Below, one piece after another: positions 8,593 through 18,200 of a DNA stretch of 64,000 nucleotides. Within the stretch, counting starts at the first letter, position 1. Each line of letters begins with the position of its first letter. The DNA is from Lelliottia jeotgali. Its GTDB lineage: Bacteria; Pseudomonadota; Gammaproteobacteria; Enterobacterales; Enterobacteriaceae. The notes below the pieces were generated by a model that did no database searches, was not told where the DNA came from, and worked only from the letters and a program-made list of their open reading frames with translations. The stretch is taken from contig CP018628.1 in the NCBI GenBank assembly GCA_002271215.1, positions 1,240,001 through 1,304,000 of the forward strand, read 5' to 3'. A program made the translations under genes and the position numbers.

Positions 8593-9159
8593 TTACTTAG
8601 GCATCAGAACGGTGTCGATAACGTCAATCACGCCATTTTTCTGATGGACGTCATAAGTGCTAATGTTCGCCACGTTACCTTTCCCGTCTTTAAGCTGAAT
8701 GTTGTGCGGCCCATTGCTCATGATCCACAGCGGTTGACCGTTGACCGTTTTCAGCTCTGCGTGACCGCCGCCTTGCTTAATCTTTGCTTCGAGGGCTTTC
8801 ATATCATAGTTACCGGCCACCACGTGGTAGGTGAGGATGCTGGCGAGCATCGCTTTATTCTCCGGTTTTACCAGGTTGTCGACCGTCCCCGCAGGCAATT
8901 TAGCGAACGCCGCATTGGTCGGAGCGAAAACGGTGAACGGGCCTTTGCTTTGCAACGTATCGACCAGACCCGCCGCTTTAACGGCAGCAACCAGCGTGGT
9001 GTGATCTTTCGAGTTCATCGCATTTTCGACGATGTTTTTTTGCGGGAACATTGCGGCTCCACCCACCATGACTGAACCGGATTCCATCGCAGCAAATGCG
9101 CCTGCGGTGAAGAGTAATGCGCTGGATACGAATGCGATATTGATTAGCTTTTTCATCAT
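8593..9159 (-). CDS. Secreted fasciclin-domain protein
   Basis: 188 residues. MMKKLINIAF followed by a hydrophobic segment and GAFAAMES shows a Sec signal peptide, cleaved near residue 21. The mature part is one FAS1 domain: KDHTTLVAAVKAAGLVDTL, the H1 box TVFAPTNAAFAKLP, and the H2 box ISTYDVHQKNGVIDVIDTVL at the C-terminus. FAS1 domains act in adhesion or matrix contact. The start at 9159 follows GAGGAT; the longer upstream frame has no signal. First gene of the ECF sigma operon, so it is a likely target or sensor partner of that sigma factor. Confidence 0.9.
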   Translation of the reverse strand: MMKKLINIAFVSSALLFTAGAFAAMESGSVMVGGAAMFPQKNIVENAMNSKDHTTLVAAVKAAGLVDTLQSKGPFTVFAPTNAAFAKLPAGTVDNLVKPENKAMLASILTYHVVAGNYDMKALEAKIKQGGGHAELKTVNGQPLWIMSNGPHNIQLKDGKGNVANISTYDVHQKNGVIDVIDTVLMPK

Positions 9160-9201
9160 ACATCCTCGTAGTAGGGAGCGAAGGAGTTGCTCACATATCG
9201 A

Positions 9202-9231
9202 CATACGAGAGAGAGGGCGAAACTGGATGCA
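9202..9231 (-). promoter_or_regulatory. Candidate ECF-sigma promoter for fasciclin operon
   Basis: On the minus strand TGCATCC (9225-9231) is followed after 17 bases by CGTATG (9202-9207), about 43 bases upstream of the fasciclin ATG. Spacing and CG-type -10 resemble ECF promoters rather than the housekeeping consensus. No second copy was found nearby, so it is a hypothesis. Confidence 0.35.
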
Positions 9232-9261
9232 GAATAATGAAAATATTTTTTTGGCGCACAC

Positions 9262-9290
9262 AAAACCTCTTCCCCGCATAAGGGAAGAGG
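9262..9290 (-). terminator. Intrinsic terminator after 88-residue membrane protein gene
   Basis: CCTCTTCCC (9266-9274) pairs with GGGAAGAGG (9282-9290) and on the minus strand is followed by TTTTG. It ends the transcript of the gene at 9298-9564. Confidence 0.75.
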
Positions 9291-9297
9291 CTGAGTA

Positions 9298-9564
9298 TTA
9301 CGCCGATTCTGGCTTTTTCCCGCGCGTCAGCCAGGCCAGAAATCCGAGGAAACAGCCGATGATCAGCAGCATCCCCATCATCACCAGGGTGATGAGTTCC
9401 TCAATGTTGAATATCTCTCCGGAAATATTCAGGGCGCGCTGATCGTAGAGAAATAAGATGGCTTTGATTGCGCTGTAAAAGAACCAGGCGCAGAACGTGA
9501 AAAACAGCCACAGGAATATCTTGCCAATAAGGGTGCGTTTACTCTCTTTTTTTGCGTGCGTCAT
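9298..9564 (-). CDS. Small inner-membrane protein, two segments
   Basis: 88 residues: a basic N-terminus (MTHAKKESKRTLIGK), a first membrane segment at about residues 16-40 (IFLWLFFTFCAWFFYSAIK..), a polar stretch with EIFNIEEL, and a second segment (VMMGMLLIIGCFLGFLAWL) followed by RGKKPES. Both ends are positively charged, consistent with a cytoplasmic N- and C-terminus. It has its own terminator. Family not recognised; no function assigned. Confidence 0.75.
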   Translation of the reverse strand: MTHAKKESKRTLIGKIFLWLFFTFCAWFFYSAIKAILFLYDQRALNISGEIFNIEELITLVMMGMLLIIGCFLGFLAWLTRGKKPESA

Positions 9565-9627
9565 AGGTGTTTGCGTTTCTTTTTATGGGGGGAGACATCC
9601 CTGTCTGCTGTCATCACTCCATTAAAA

Positions 9628-9996
9628 TTAGCGGACCGACACGCCTTCCAGCTTGCCTGACGAGGTCATATCAAACTCGGCGGTGTAACCGTTTTTGCGC
9701 CAGCGGGTGCGCTCGCCGTTGGTGGAGTGCCATCCTGCATCTTCCATATAATCAACGGCTTCGCCCTGGTATTTGCCTGCGATGTTTGAATCGATCTCAC
9801 GCGCTATGTCACCCGTAGACTCATCGTCCCGAGGGTGATGTCGGGTATGCCCGACGTGGCACGTTCCGTTAGCTTCATCAACCTGTGTACAGCCCGACTG
9901 TTCCAGCTGTGCGCGATAGGCTTCGCTGATAGCAAACACAGGCTGAGAAAAAATACCGCCGACGACGGCCAGCACGACCCAATAATTCATTTTCAT
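9628..9996 (-). CDS. Hypothetical exported protein
   Basis: 122 residues with a signal peptide (MKMNYWVVLAVVGGIFS..VFA, cleavage near residue 22). The mature part has two cysteines about ten residues apart (SGCTQVDEANGTC) that could form a disulfide, a histidine-rich stretch (GHTRHH), and a C-terminal region with GWHSTNGERTRWRKNGYTAE. It lies 14 bases after a small lipoprotein gene on the same strand, so the two probably form an operon of envelope proteins. No family recognised. Confidence 0.7.
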   Translation of the reverse strand: MKMNYWVVLAVVGGIFSQPVFAISEAYRAQLEQSGCTQVDEANGTCHVGHTRHHPRDDESTGDIAREIDSNIAGKYQGEAVDYMEDAGWHSTNGERTRWRKNGYTAEFDMTSSGKLEGVSVR

Positions 9997-10010
9997 TATT
10001 CAGTGTCCTG

Positions 10011-10211
10011 TTAACGGTACCAGCAGCGTGAACCATTATCGGCCTGGCTGGCATCGGCTAATGTTTCACAGTCAGGTAATGAAACCCCATCGCGGGTAAT
10101 CATGTGATCTTTATTGTGGTGATGATGTGCATCGCTCGGCGGAGCAATAATGCAGCCGGATAACATCAGCGTTGCACCGGCAATAGCCAGCGCCATAATC
10201 ATTTTATTCAT
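10011..10211 (-). CDS. Small lipoprotein
   Basis: 66 residues from MNKMIMALA. The lipobox LSGC is at about residues 17-20, so the mature protein is ~47 residues anchored by Cys20; the residues after Cys are I-I, giving no inner-membrane retention signal, so outer membrane is likely. A run of four histidines (DAHHHHNKDH) and two further cysteines (DCETL, RCWYR) suggest a disulfide and possible metal contact. The upstream in-frame extension is rejected because the lipoprotein signal begins at 10211. Co-directional with the exported protein 14 bases downstream. Confidence 0.8.
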   Translation of the reverse strand: MNKMIMALAIAGATLMLSGCIIAPPSDAHHHHNKDHMITRDGVSLPDCETLADASQADNGSRCWYR

Positions 10212-10623
10212 TTCAGTCGTCCTGTTGAGGGTTATGCATTTCATTAGCAGCGTCATTATTCCGTTTTAAATAATGAATTCCTTATCTGAGCGGCATTTTT
10301 AACGGGGTTATATGTCCGTGAAAGCATCATATGGAGTTATTTAACTAAAATAAAGAGGTCGGACCTGGTGTTATGTGTTGTTTTATTTATTTGAATTTAA
10401 ACGATAAAAATATAAATCTTCATCGTTGTTATGCAGTTGTTGTTTTCTGTGAGGGGTTTTTACATTGTCTACATTAATAATCGTAGATGTTTATTGTCTC
10501 ACGCAAAGTAATCGATTACAGATAATTAACGAAAATAAACGGAATAAATGTTTTATTTGCGGGAAAATAAAATAAAGCGCTTTTTTAAGATTAATCCTGA
10601 GACAGTGTTAATTGTATGACGAT
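10212..10623. other. AT-rich gene-free region between lipoprotein gene and entD
   Basis: About 410 bases markedly richer in A+T than the surroundings. It should hold the promoter of the lipoprotein operon. A TCTAC..GTAGA repeat near 10477-10496 and a 34-codon open frame near 10375 (rich in Leu/Cys, no good ribosome-binding site) are visible; neither is convincing. No intrinsic terminator for entD is obvious. Confidence 0.5.
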
Positions 10624-11280
10624 TTATTCGCAGAGCAGGGTAATAACGCCTGCGTTGTTCTCACACCAGTGAAGGATAAAAGGGTGATGATGCGAAAAAC
10701 CGGCCAGAGGACGGGCGAGCGACAGGGTGAGCGTGCTGCGGGAAATATTGGTCACGCAGGCGCTATCAAAACCCATATAGGTATTTACGCGTGGGAAGAG
10801 GGCTTTGAACAGGCTCTCTTTGGCGCTGAAGGCCAGCGTCAGGGCCAGCGCAAAAGGGTATCCCGTGCGCATCAGTACGGTTTTTTCCTGCGGATTAATA
10901 ATGCCGTCCTGAATCTCAACCGCTTCCTGTGCGGCGATAAGCTGCTCGCCGTCGATGCCCACCAGCGCGTTATCGCGCTTCACTGCCAGCGCGAACGCCT
11001 GGCTTCCGCTGTGAGAAATACTGCCCGCAAAACCTGCTGGCCACAGCGGTTCGCCGTTGGGGCCAATACCCGGCACAGCGTTAATCGAAAAATTCTGTAG
11101 GGCATGAGCAGCGGCGATGCGTCCGGCCAGATGGTCGGCTTTACGTTTGGCGGAGGCTTGGCTCAGGGCGGCGTGATGGGGCAGCCAGAGCAGATCGGCG
11201 TTATCAAATGTGGTGGGATCAAAATCAATGCGCTGAACGCAGACGCCGCCGAGTGTCAGCAGGCTGTGAGTGGTTTGCAT
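10624..11280 (-). CDS. entD: Enterobactin synthase component D (phosphopantetheinyl transferase)
   Basis: 218 residues of the Sfp/EntD 4'-phosphopantetheinyl transferase family. It moves phosphopantetheine from CoA to the carrier serines of EntB and EntF. Visible motifs are SISHSGSQAFALAV (acetyl-CoA/phosphate contact), VGIDGEQL (Mg-binding Asp/Glu; the usual G-I-D-x-E is present) and FSAKESLFKAL (catalytic W/F-S-x-K-E-A-x-K type). Length agrees with E. coli EntD. It follows fepA on the same strand after 53 bases, but a strong hairpin with a T-run lies in that gap. No Fur box lies directly upstream, so expression should depend on readthrough from fepA. Confidence 0.95.
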   Translation of the reverse strand: MQTTHSLLTLGGVCVQRIDFDPTTFDNADLLWLPHHAALSQASAKRKADHLAGRIAAAHALQNFSINAVPGIGPNGEPLWPAGFAGSISHSGSQAFALAVKRDNALVGIDGEQLIAAQEAVEIQDGIINPQEKTVLMRTGYPFALALTLAFSAKESLFKALFPRVNTYMGFDSACVTNISRSTLTLSLARPLAGFSHHHPFILHWCENNAGVITLLCE

Positions 11281-11293
11281 CGGTCCCCCTGAT

Positions 11294-11325
11294 TGAAAAA
11301 AGCCCCCTTCGAGGGAAGAGGGCTT
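11294..11325 (-). terminator. Terminator-like hairpin between fepA and entD
   Basis: Read on the minus strand, AAGCCCT-CTTC pairs with GAAG-GGGGCTT around a CCTC loop and is followed by TTTTTT. It lies between the fepA stop and the entD start and should lower entD expression relative to fepA. Confidence 0.8.
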
Positions 11326-11333
11326 ACAGTCTA

Positions 11334-13586
11334 TCAGAAGTGGGTGTTCACGCTCATGTACCAGGTGCGTCCCGGTTCGTTGTAGGTGTAAGCACCTGCA
11401 CCGTACATGTACGCGCCGGTGGTGGCGTTCCCGGTGGTCTGGGCATTACCCGCGCGCCACTGGCGTTTGTCGAAGACGTTGTCCACGCCGCCGGTCAGGC
11501 TGACGTACTTGGTCACGTCCCAGGTCGCGCTCAGGCCGACGATGCTGTACGGGCTGACTTCGTCTTTCTCAGACCCGGTCACCGGCTGACCTTTGTAGTT
11601 GTATTTCTTCGGCTGCTGCTTGCCGTACCAGGTGAAGGTCGACTGCACAGACACATCCTGCTGTACCTGCCAGCTCAGGGTTGAGTTCAGCGTGTACTCC
11701 GGGATGATCGACAGACGGTCGCCGGTCTCTTTGTTCTTACTTTGCAGCATGTAGGTGATATTGTTGGTCCAGTTGACCGCATCCGTCACCGGCACGTTCA
11801 GTGTCCCTTCCAGCCCTTCTACGACGGCTTTCGGCACGTTTTCCCACTGATAAATATCTGTGCGCACTTTGCCGGAAGAGGTCTGGCCGATTGGCGCATA
11901 GCCCGCTTCGATTTTGTCGCGGTAGTCGTTACGGAACCAGGTCGCGCCCGCCAGCCAGCCGTCGCGTTTCCACTCAAGGCCGATCTCTTTGTTGATGCTG
12001 GTTTCGGCTTTCAGGTCGTCGTTACCCATCATGTAACAGCCGACGCCGTCACCGCTGGCGTAGCAACCCTGGCCTTTGCTGTAGAGCAGGTAGTTCGGGT
12101 TGGTCTGGTACAGGCTCGGCGCTTTATACGCCCGCGCGATACCCATTTTCAGCGTGAAGTCATCACCCAGACCTTGCGACAGGTTCAGGGACGGGCTCCA
12201 GTTGTTGCCAACAATGGTGTGATGATCGAAACGCAGCGCCGGGGTCAGCATGGTGCTGTCGGTCAGCTCCATGTTGTTTTCAGCAAACAGGGAGAAGATC
12301 TCCGCCTGAGAGTACGGGCTACGATCGTCGCTCATGCCTGGGATCGCGCCGCCCTGTTGGGTCTGCGAGTTAGAGGCGTAATCCTTCATGCGCTGCTGGT
12401 TCCATTCGGTGCCCAGCGTCAGGTTCTGATTGACGAGGAAATCGAACGGCAGGCTAACTTCACTGTGCAGCGTAACGTCGGACAGATCGGTATCGGTAAA
12501 CTTATCGCTGTTGAACAGGCCTTCCAGACCGCCCGCCAGCCCTTCGCCCAGACGCGAGTTGCGCGTGTGTTCGTACTGCGCCCAGTTGCTGGTGGTCACG
12601 CCATTATCCCAGCCGCCGTTCCAGGTCAGCGCCCAGTTCTGGCGATAAATACGGTTGGTCTCTTTGCCGTAATTCTTCTTCACCAGCCCGTTGGAGCTGT
12701 CGTCGTTGTTGGTGTTCTGCGTATCGCCCGCGTAGAGGTTGTTCTGGCGGCTGTAGCCCGCTTCAAACTCCAAGGACTGCATCGGCGCAAAGTCCCAGCG
12801 CACGACGCCGTTGATGTCTTTGTTTTCCACGCCTTCACGACCGGCAGGCAGGGTGCTGGAATACATCCCGGTACGCTCAGACTGATGGCCCTGGTTGATA
12901 TCCCACGCGTCGGCCTGGGTTTTATCCAGGTTGCCGAACATGCGGAAGCTGAAATCGCCGCCCAGCGGGCCGCTCAGGCTGAAGTTGGTGCGCTTGGTGG
13001 AGCCTTCGTCTTTATGCTCCGGCGCGTTCAGATAGGTGTTCCACGAACCATGCCACTGGTTGTCGAATTTTTTGGTGATGATATTCACCACGCCGCCCGC
13101 TGCGCCGTTACCGTAACGCGCGGCCGCCGGGCCACGAATGACTTCGATGCGCTCAACCATTTCAGGCGGCACCCAGCCGGTATCGCCACGGGTATCGCGT
13201 TCGCCGCGCCAGCCCAGACGGATGGAGTTACGGCTGGTGACCGGTTTGCCGTCGATCAGGATCAGGGTATTTTCCGGGCCCATGCCACGAATGTCGATCT
13301 GGCGGTTGTTCCCGCGCTGGCCGCTGGTGGAGTTCCCGGTCAGGTTCACGCCCGGCATGGTACGAATGATTTCGGCCACGTCACGAGCGGGAGGATTTTT
13401 ACGGATTTCGTCTGCGGTGATGGTAGAAACGCCCGGCGCCTGCAGGTTCTGCTCGGCGGCGGTGATCACCATGGTGTCTTCGTGCGCGGCACTGCTGGCG
13501 GTTTTGTCTTCTGCCATTGCGGGCATAGCCGCGCCGTAAATCCCCAGGTTGACCAGCAAGGCCAGGGAGTGAATCTTCTTATTCAT
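11334..13586 (-). CDS. fepA: Ferric-enterobactin TonB-dependent outer-membrane receptor
   Basis: 750 residues (E. coli FepA is near 746). Signal peptide MNKKIHSLALLVNLGIYGAA..AMAED, then the TonB box region DTMVITAAEQ, the plug domain with NLTGNSTSGQRGNNRQIDIR, and a 22-strand barrel ending in ..WYMSVNTHF with terminal Phe for BAM assembly. Start chosen at 13586 since the upstream extension is not a signal sequence. It imports ferric enterobactin into the periplasm with TonB energy. It is divergent from fes across a Fur-controlled promoter region. Confidence 0.97.
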   Translation of the reverse strand: MNKKIHSLALLVNLGIYGAAMPAMAEDKTASSAAHEDTMVITAAEQNLQAPGVSTITADEIRKNPPARDVAEIIRTMPGVNLTGNSTSGQRGNNRQIDIRGMGPENTLILIDGKPVTSRNSIRLGWRGERDTRGDTGWVPPEMVERIEVIRGPAAARYGNGAAGGVVNIITKKFDNQWHGSWNTYLNAPEHKDEGSTKRTNFSLSGPLGGDFSFRMFGNLDKTQADAWDINQGHQSERTGMYSSTLPAGREGVENKDINGVVRWDFAPMQSLEFEAGYSRQNNLYAGDTQNTNNDDSSNGLVKKNYGKETNRIYRQNWALTWNGGWDNGVTTSNWAQYEHTRNSRLGEGLAGGLEGLFNSDKFTDTDLSDVTLHSEVSLPFDFLVNQNLTLGTEWNQQRMKDYASNSQTQQGGAIPGMSDDRSPYSQAEIFSLFAENNMELTDSTMLTPALRFDHHTIVGNNWSPSLNLSQGLGDDFTLKMGIARAYKAPSLYQTNPNYLLYSKGQGCYASGDGVGCYMMGNDDLKAETSINKEIGLEWKRDGWLAGATWFRNDYRDKIEAGYAPIGQTSSGKVRTDIYQWENVPKAVVEGLEGTLNVPVTDAVNWTNNITYMLQSKNKETGDRLSIIPEYTLNSTLSWQVQQDVSVQSTFTWYGKQQPKKYNYKGQPVTGSEKDEVSPYSIVGLSATWDVTKYVSLTGGVDNVFDKRQWRAGNAQTTGNATTGAYMYGAGAYTYNEPGRTWYMSVNTHF

Positions 13587-13762
13587 TGTACGTCCTGCTT
13601 TTCGTTGCCGCGTCCCCTTGGCTCCATTCCCTAACGGGAGAGGAGGCGGCATGACTTATCACCGGCACGTTGCGTAAGCAGCCCTGTCCTCGAGCGCACA
13701 CAATGCGTGGCATGGTTGTTTTTTGAGCGCGCTTCCCACAGCGCGGGCACTACGCTATTGCA

Positions 13763-13797
13763 AATGCAAATAGTTATCAATAATATTATCAATATAT
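13763..13797. promoter_or_regulatory. Fur-type operator, fepA-fes divergent promoters
   Basis: The A+T-rich block TAGTTATCAATAATATTATC with flanking GCAAATGCAAA and AATAT sits between divergent fepA and fes. It closely resembles the Fur-binding region I know from the E. coli fepA-fes interval. It should repress both directions when Fe(II)-Fur is present. Confidence 0.75.
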
Positions 13798-13842
13798 TTT
13801 GTCTTGTAACAAAAAAGACGCGAAAAACATGAGGTTAAACGG

Positions 13843-15048
13843 GTGACGGCGCTAACAACGGGAAGTGATGCCTGGTGGCAGTCAAAAAAAGGTCCGGAAT
13901 GGGTGCGCGAACAGGATAATTTTCGTGTGACGTTCTGGTGGCGCGATCCGGCAGGGACGCAGCGCACATCGCAGGTTCAGCGGGTGTGGATTTACATCAC
14001 CGGCGTGACCGACCACCATCAAAATGCCCGACCACAATCCTTAACCCGTCTCCCCGACACCGACGTCTGGCAATGGCAGGGGGAATTCAGCCCCGAGTGG
14101 CGCGGCAGCTACTGTTTTATCCCCTCCGATAACGCCCAGGATTTCGACGATATCGTCTTTACCGCCGACGCGCCGGACCGCATCGCGCTGCGCGAAGGCT
14201 GGCGCAAACTGCTGCCGAAAGCGATTGCCGATCCGCTGAACCCGCAAAGCTGGCGCGGTGGACGCGGGCATCCGGTGTCAGCCCTGGAAATGCCGAATGC
14301 ACCGGTTCAGCCGGGCTGGAATCATCCCGATACGCCGTACGCTGCGCCGCAATGTATTGAGTGGCACAGTCCGCGTCTGGGGAATGTGCGCCACGTGTGG
14401 GTATTTACCACTGGCGAGGAAAACCCGACCGAGCGCCCGCTGGCGATTCTGCTCGACGGGCAGTTTTGGGCTGAAAGTATGCCCGTCTGGCCGGCGCTGG
14501 CGGCGCTTACGAACGAACGGCAATTGCCGCCGGCGGTCTACGTTTTGATCGATGTGATCGACACCGCCCATCGCAGCCGCGAGTTGCCCTGCAACCCGGA
14601 TTTCTGGCTGGCGGTGCAGGAAGAGTTACTCCCGCAGATCCGCGCCATCGCACCTTTCAGCGAACGCGGCGATCGCACGGTTGTCGCCGGACAAAGTTTT
14701 GGTGGCCTGTCGTCCCTGTACGCCGGACTCAACTGGCCGCAACGTTTCGGCTGCGTGCTCAGTCAGTCGGGTTCCTACTGGTGGCCGCATCGCGGCGCGC
14801 AGCAGGACGGGCTGCTTATCGAACAACTCAAAGCGGGTGAAAAATCCGCCGAACACCTTCGCATCGTTCTTGAAGCGGGCCAGCGCGAGCCGCTTATCTT
14901 CCGCGCCAATCAGGCCATTTACGCCCAACTACAACACACACAGCAGTCGATTTTCTGGCGTCAGGTTGACGGCGGACATGATGCGCTTTGCTGGCGTGGC
15001 GGGCTGACGCAGGGGCTTATTACCCTCTGGCAGCCACTCATTCACTAA
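13843..15048 (+). CDS. fes: Enterochelin (ferric enterobactin) esterase
   Basis: 401 residues, GTG start at 13843. The N-terminal ~180 residues are the lid-like Fes N domain (VWIYITGVTDHHQ, GSYCFIPSDNAQDF). The C-terminal alpha/beta hydrolase has the nucleophile in GQSFGG (Ser285) and the catalytic His379 in GGHDALCW. It hydrolyses the trilactone of imported ferric enterobactin in the cytoplasm so that iron can be reduced and freed. First gene of fes-ybdZ-entF, with 36 bases to ybdZ. Confidence 0.97.
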   Translation: MTALTTGSDAWWQSKKGPEWVREQDNFRVTFWWRDPAGTQRTSQVQRVWIYITGVTDHHQNARPQSLTRLPDTDVWQWQGEFSPEWRGSYCFIPSDNAQDFDDIVFTADAPDRIALREGWRKLLPKAIADPLNPQSWRGGRGHPVSALEMPNAPVQPGWNHPDTPYAAPQCIEWHSPRLGNVRHVWVFTTGEENPTERPLAILLDGQFWAESMPVWPALAALTNERQLPPAVYVLIDVIDTAHRSRELPCNPDFWLAVQEELLPQIRAIAPFSERGDRTVVAGQSFGGLSSLYAGLNWPQRFGCVLSQSGSYWWPHRGAQQDGLLIEQLKAGEKSAEHLRIVLEAGQREPLIFRANQAIYAQLQHTQQSIFWRQVDGGHDALCWRGGLTQGLITLWQPLIH

Positions 15049-15084
15049 CGCCAGGCAGGCGATTTTTTTCGACAGGAGTTTGGT

Positions 15085-15297
15085 ATGGAATTCAGTAATC
15101 CCTTCGACAACCCGCAAGGGCTATTCGCTATTTTGCAAAACGAAAACGGTCAGTACAGCCTGTGGCCCGCCCAGTGCGCACAGCCTGCGGGCTGGCGTCA
15201 GGTGTGTGAGCCGCAATCTCAGGAAGCCTGCCAGCAGTGGCTTAGCGAAAACTGGCAAACACTTATCCCGTCTCATTTTGCGGAGGAAAATGCATGA
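15085..15297 (+). CDS. ybdZ: MbtH-like protein, EntF partner
   Basis: 70 residues with the MbtH fold pattern: FDNPQGLFAILQNENGQYSLWP, then GWRQVCEPQSQEACQQWLSENW. MbtH-like proteins bind the adenylation domain of their NRPS and raise its folding and activity. ATGA overlap with entF at 15294 couples the two. Ribosome-binding site ACAGGAG precedes the ATG. Confidence 0.96.
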   Translation: MEFSNPFDNPQGLFAILQNENGQYSLWPAQCAQPAGWRQVCEPQSQEACQQWLSENWQTLIPSHFAEENA

Positions 15298-18200
15298 GCA
15301 CGCGTCTTCCTCTTGTCGCCGCCCAGCCGGGAATCTGGATGGCAGAACAGCTTTCGACCCTGCCGAACGCCTGGAGCGTGGCGCACTACGTTGAACTGAA
15401 AGGTGAAATTAATGCGCCACTGTTTTCGAAAGCCATCGTCGAAGGCATGATGCAGGCCGACACGTTGCGCACCCGTTTTAGCGAAGACAACGGCGAGGTA
15501 TGGCAGTGGATCGATGAATCGCTGGTTTTGGCTGAACCGCACATTATCGACCTGCGCGACAACGCCGATCCGCACACTGCCGCCGTGGCGCTGATGGACG
15601 CTGATCTTGCACAAAACCTGCGTGTCGACAGCGGTCAACCGCTGGCGTTCCAGCTCTTGATTCAGGTCGATAGCAACCGTTGGTACTGGTATCAGCGCTA
15701 TCATCATTTAGTGGTTGATGGCTTTAGTTTCCCGGCCATTACCCGCCAGATCGCCGCCATTTACGCCGCATGGGCGAAAGACGAACCGACGCCAGCATCG
15801 CCGTTTACACCGTTTGCAGAAGTGGTGGAAGAGTATCAGCGCTATCGCGACAGCGAAGCGTATCAGCGCGACGGCGCATTTTGGGCCGAGCAGCGCAAAC
15901 TGCTGCCGCCGCCGGTTTCGCTATCGCCTGCTCCGCTGCCGGGCCGCGCTGCGACCACCGATATTTTACGTCTCAAACTGTTGGCCGATCGCCGCGCATT
16001 CAGTCAACTGACCGCATCTTGCCCGCAGGTTCAGCGCACGGATCTGGCCCTCGCGCTGGTGGCTCTTTGGCTGGGCCGCTTGACCGGTCGGCTGGATTAC
16101 GCAGCGGGCTTTATCTTTATGCGTCGCATGGGATCGGCGGCGCTCACCGCCACCGGTCCGGTGCTCAACGTTCTGCCGATGGCGATCAATATCCAAGCGC
16201 AGGAAACCTTACCGGAACTGGCCCTGCGCCTGGCAAATCAGCTGAAAAAGATGCGTCGTCACCAGCGTTACGACGCTGAGCAGATTGTGCGTGACAGCGG
16301 GCGAGCGGCCGGAGACGAGGCGTTGTTTGGCCCGGTGTTGAACGTGAAGGTCTTTGATTATCAGCTGGATATCGACGGCGTGCAGGCGATAACGCACACC
16401 CTGGCGACGGGGCCAGTGAACGATCTCGAACTGGCGCTGTTCCCGGACGAGCAGGGCGGTTTAAGTATTGAGATTCTGGCGAACAAACAGCGCTACGATG
16501 AAGCGACGCTCACCCGCCACGTGGCGCGCCTGAACGCGCTGCTGGCGCAGTTTGCTGCGAATCCTGCGCTGCCTTGCGGCGAGGCGGAAACCGTCTCCGA
16601 AGAGGAGTATCACCAGCTGGCGCAGATCAACGACACTGGCGTGATGCTCGAGGCCACCACTCTGAGCGCGCTGGTGGCGGAGCAGGCGCACAAAACGCCG
16701 GATGCCCCGGCGCTGGCAGATGCCCACACGGAACTGAGCTATCGCCAGATGCGCGAGCAGGTTATCGCCCTGGCAAACGGGCTTCGTGAACGCGGCGTCA
16801 AACCCGGCGACAGCGTGGCAGTGGCGCTACCGCGCTCGGTATTCCTGACTCTGGCCCTGCACGCGATTGTTGAAGCGGGCGCCGCCTGGCTGCCGCTGGA
16901 TACGGGCTACCCCGACGACCGCCTGCACATGATGCTGGAAGACGCGCGCCCTTCTTTACTCATTACTACCGACGATCAGCTCCCGCGCTTTAGCAGCGTG
17001 TCGGATCTTACGACCCTGTGCTACGGCGAATTACTGCCTGCGAACGGCAGCGAACCGCTGAATCTCAGCACCCCGGAACAGACCGCCTACATCATCTTTA
17101 CCTCCGGTTCAACCGGGCGCCCGAAAGGGGTGATGGTCGGGCAAACCGCTATCGTCAACCGCCTGCTGTGGATGCAAAACCACTACCCGCTGGACGTGAA
17201 TGATGTGGTGGCGCAGAAAACGCCGTGCAGTTTTGACGTCTCAGTGTGGGAGTTCTGGTGGCCGTTTATCGCCGGGGCAAAACTGGTGATGGCCGAGCCG
17301 GACGCCCATCGCGATCCGCTGGCGATGCAGCAGTTCTTCGCCCGATACGGCGTCACCACCACCCACTTTGTGCCGTCGATGCTGGCGGCGTTTGTCGCCT
17401 CGTTAACGCCGGAAAACGCCCACTGCTGCACCAGTCTGAAACAGGTGTTCTGCAGCGGGGAAGCGCTGCCGACCGAACTGTGCCGCGAGTGGGAAGTGCT
17501 CACTCACGCGCCGCTGCACAATTTATATGGCCCGACGGAAGCGGCGGTAGACGTGAGCTGGTATCCGGCGTTTGGCGACGCGCTGGCGTTAGTCGAAGGT
17601 AACAGCGTGCCGATTGGTTTCCCGGTGTGGAATACTGGCCTGCGCATTCTCGACGGGATGATGCGCCCGGTGCCGTTTGGCGTGGCGGGCGATCTCTATC
17701 TGACCGGCATTCAGCTGGCGCAGGGGTATCTGGGCCGCCCGGACCTGACCGCCAGCCGCTTTATTGCCGACCCGTTCGCACCGGGCGAACGCATGTATCG
17801 CACCGGTGACGTCGCCCGCTGGCTGGACAACGGCGCGGTGGAGTATCTCGGGCGCAGCGACGATCAGCTCAAAATTCGCGGTCAGCGCATAGAGCTTGGC
17901 GAAATCGACCGCGCGATGCAGGCCTTACCTGACGTGGCGCAGGCGGTGGCCCATGCCTGTGTGTTCAATCAGGCGGCAGCAACCGGCGGCGATGCGCGAC
18001 AATTAGTGGGCTATGTGGTGTCGGACTCCGGTTTACCGCTGGACCGCGACGTGCTGCTCGACGCCCTGAAAGCGCAGCTCCCGCCGCATATGGTGCCGGT
18101 GGTGGTGCTGCAAATCAGCGAACTGCCGCTGAGCGCCAACGGTAAGCTCGATCGCAAAGCGCTGCCGTTGCCGGAGCTGACCAGCAAAGCGTCGGGCCGT

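Noticed and set aside
10375..10479. 34-codon open frame in A+T-rich gap
   Set aside because: Poor ribosome-binding site, odd composition, no signal or domain.
11742..13634. 630-codon open frame antisense to fepA
   Set aside because: Shadow of high-GC fepA codons; no homology, no ribosome-binding site, and fepA is certain on the other strand.
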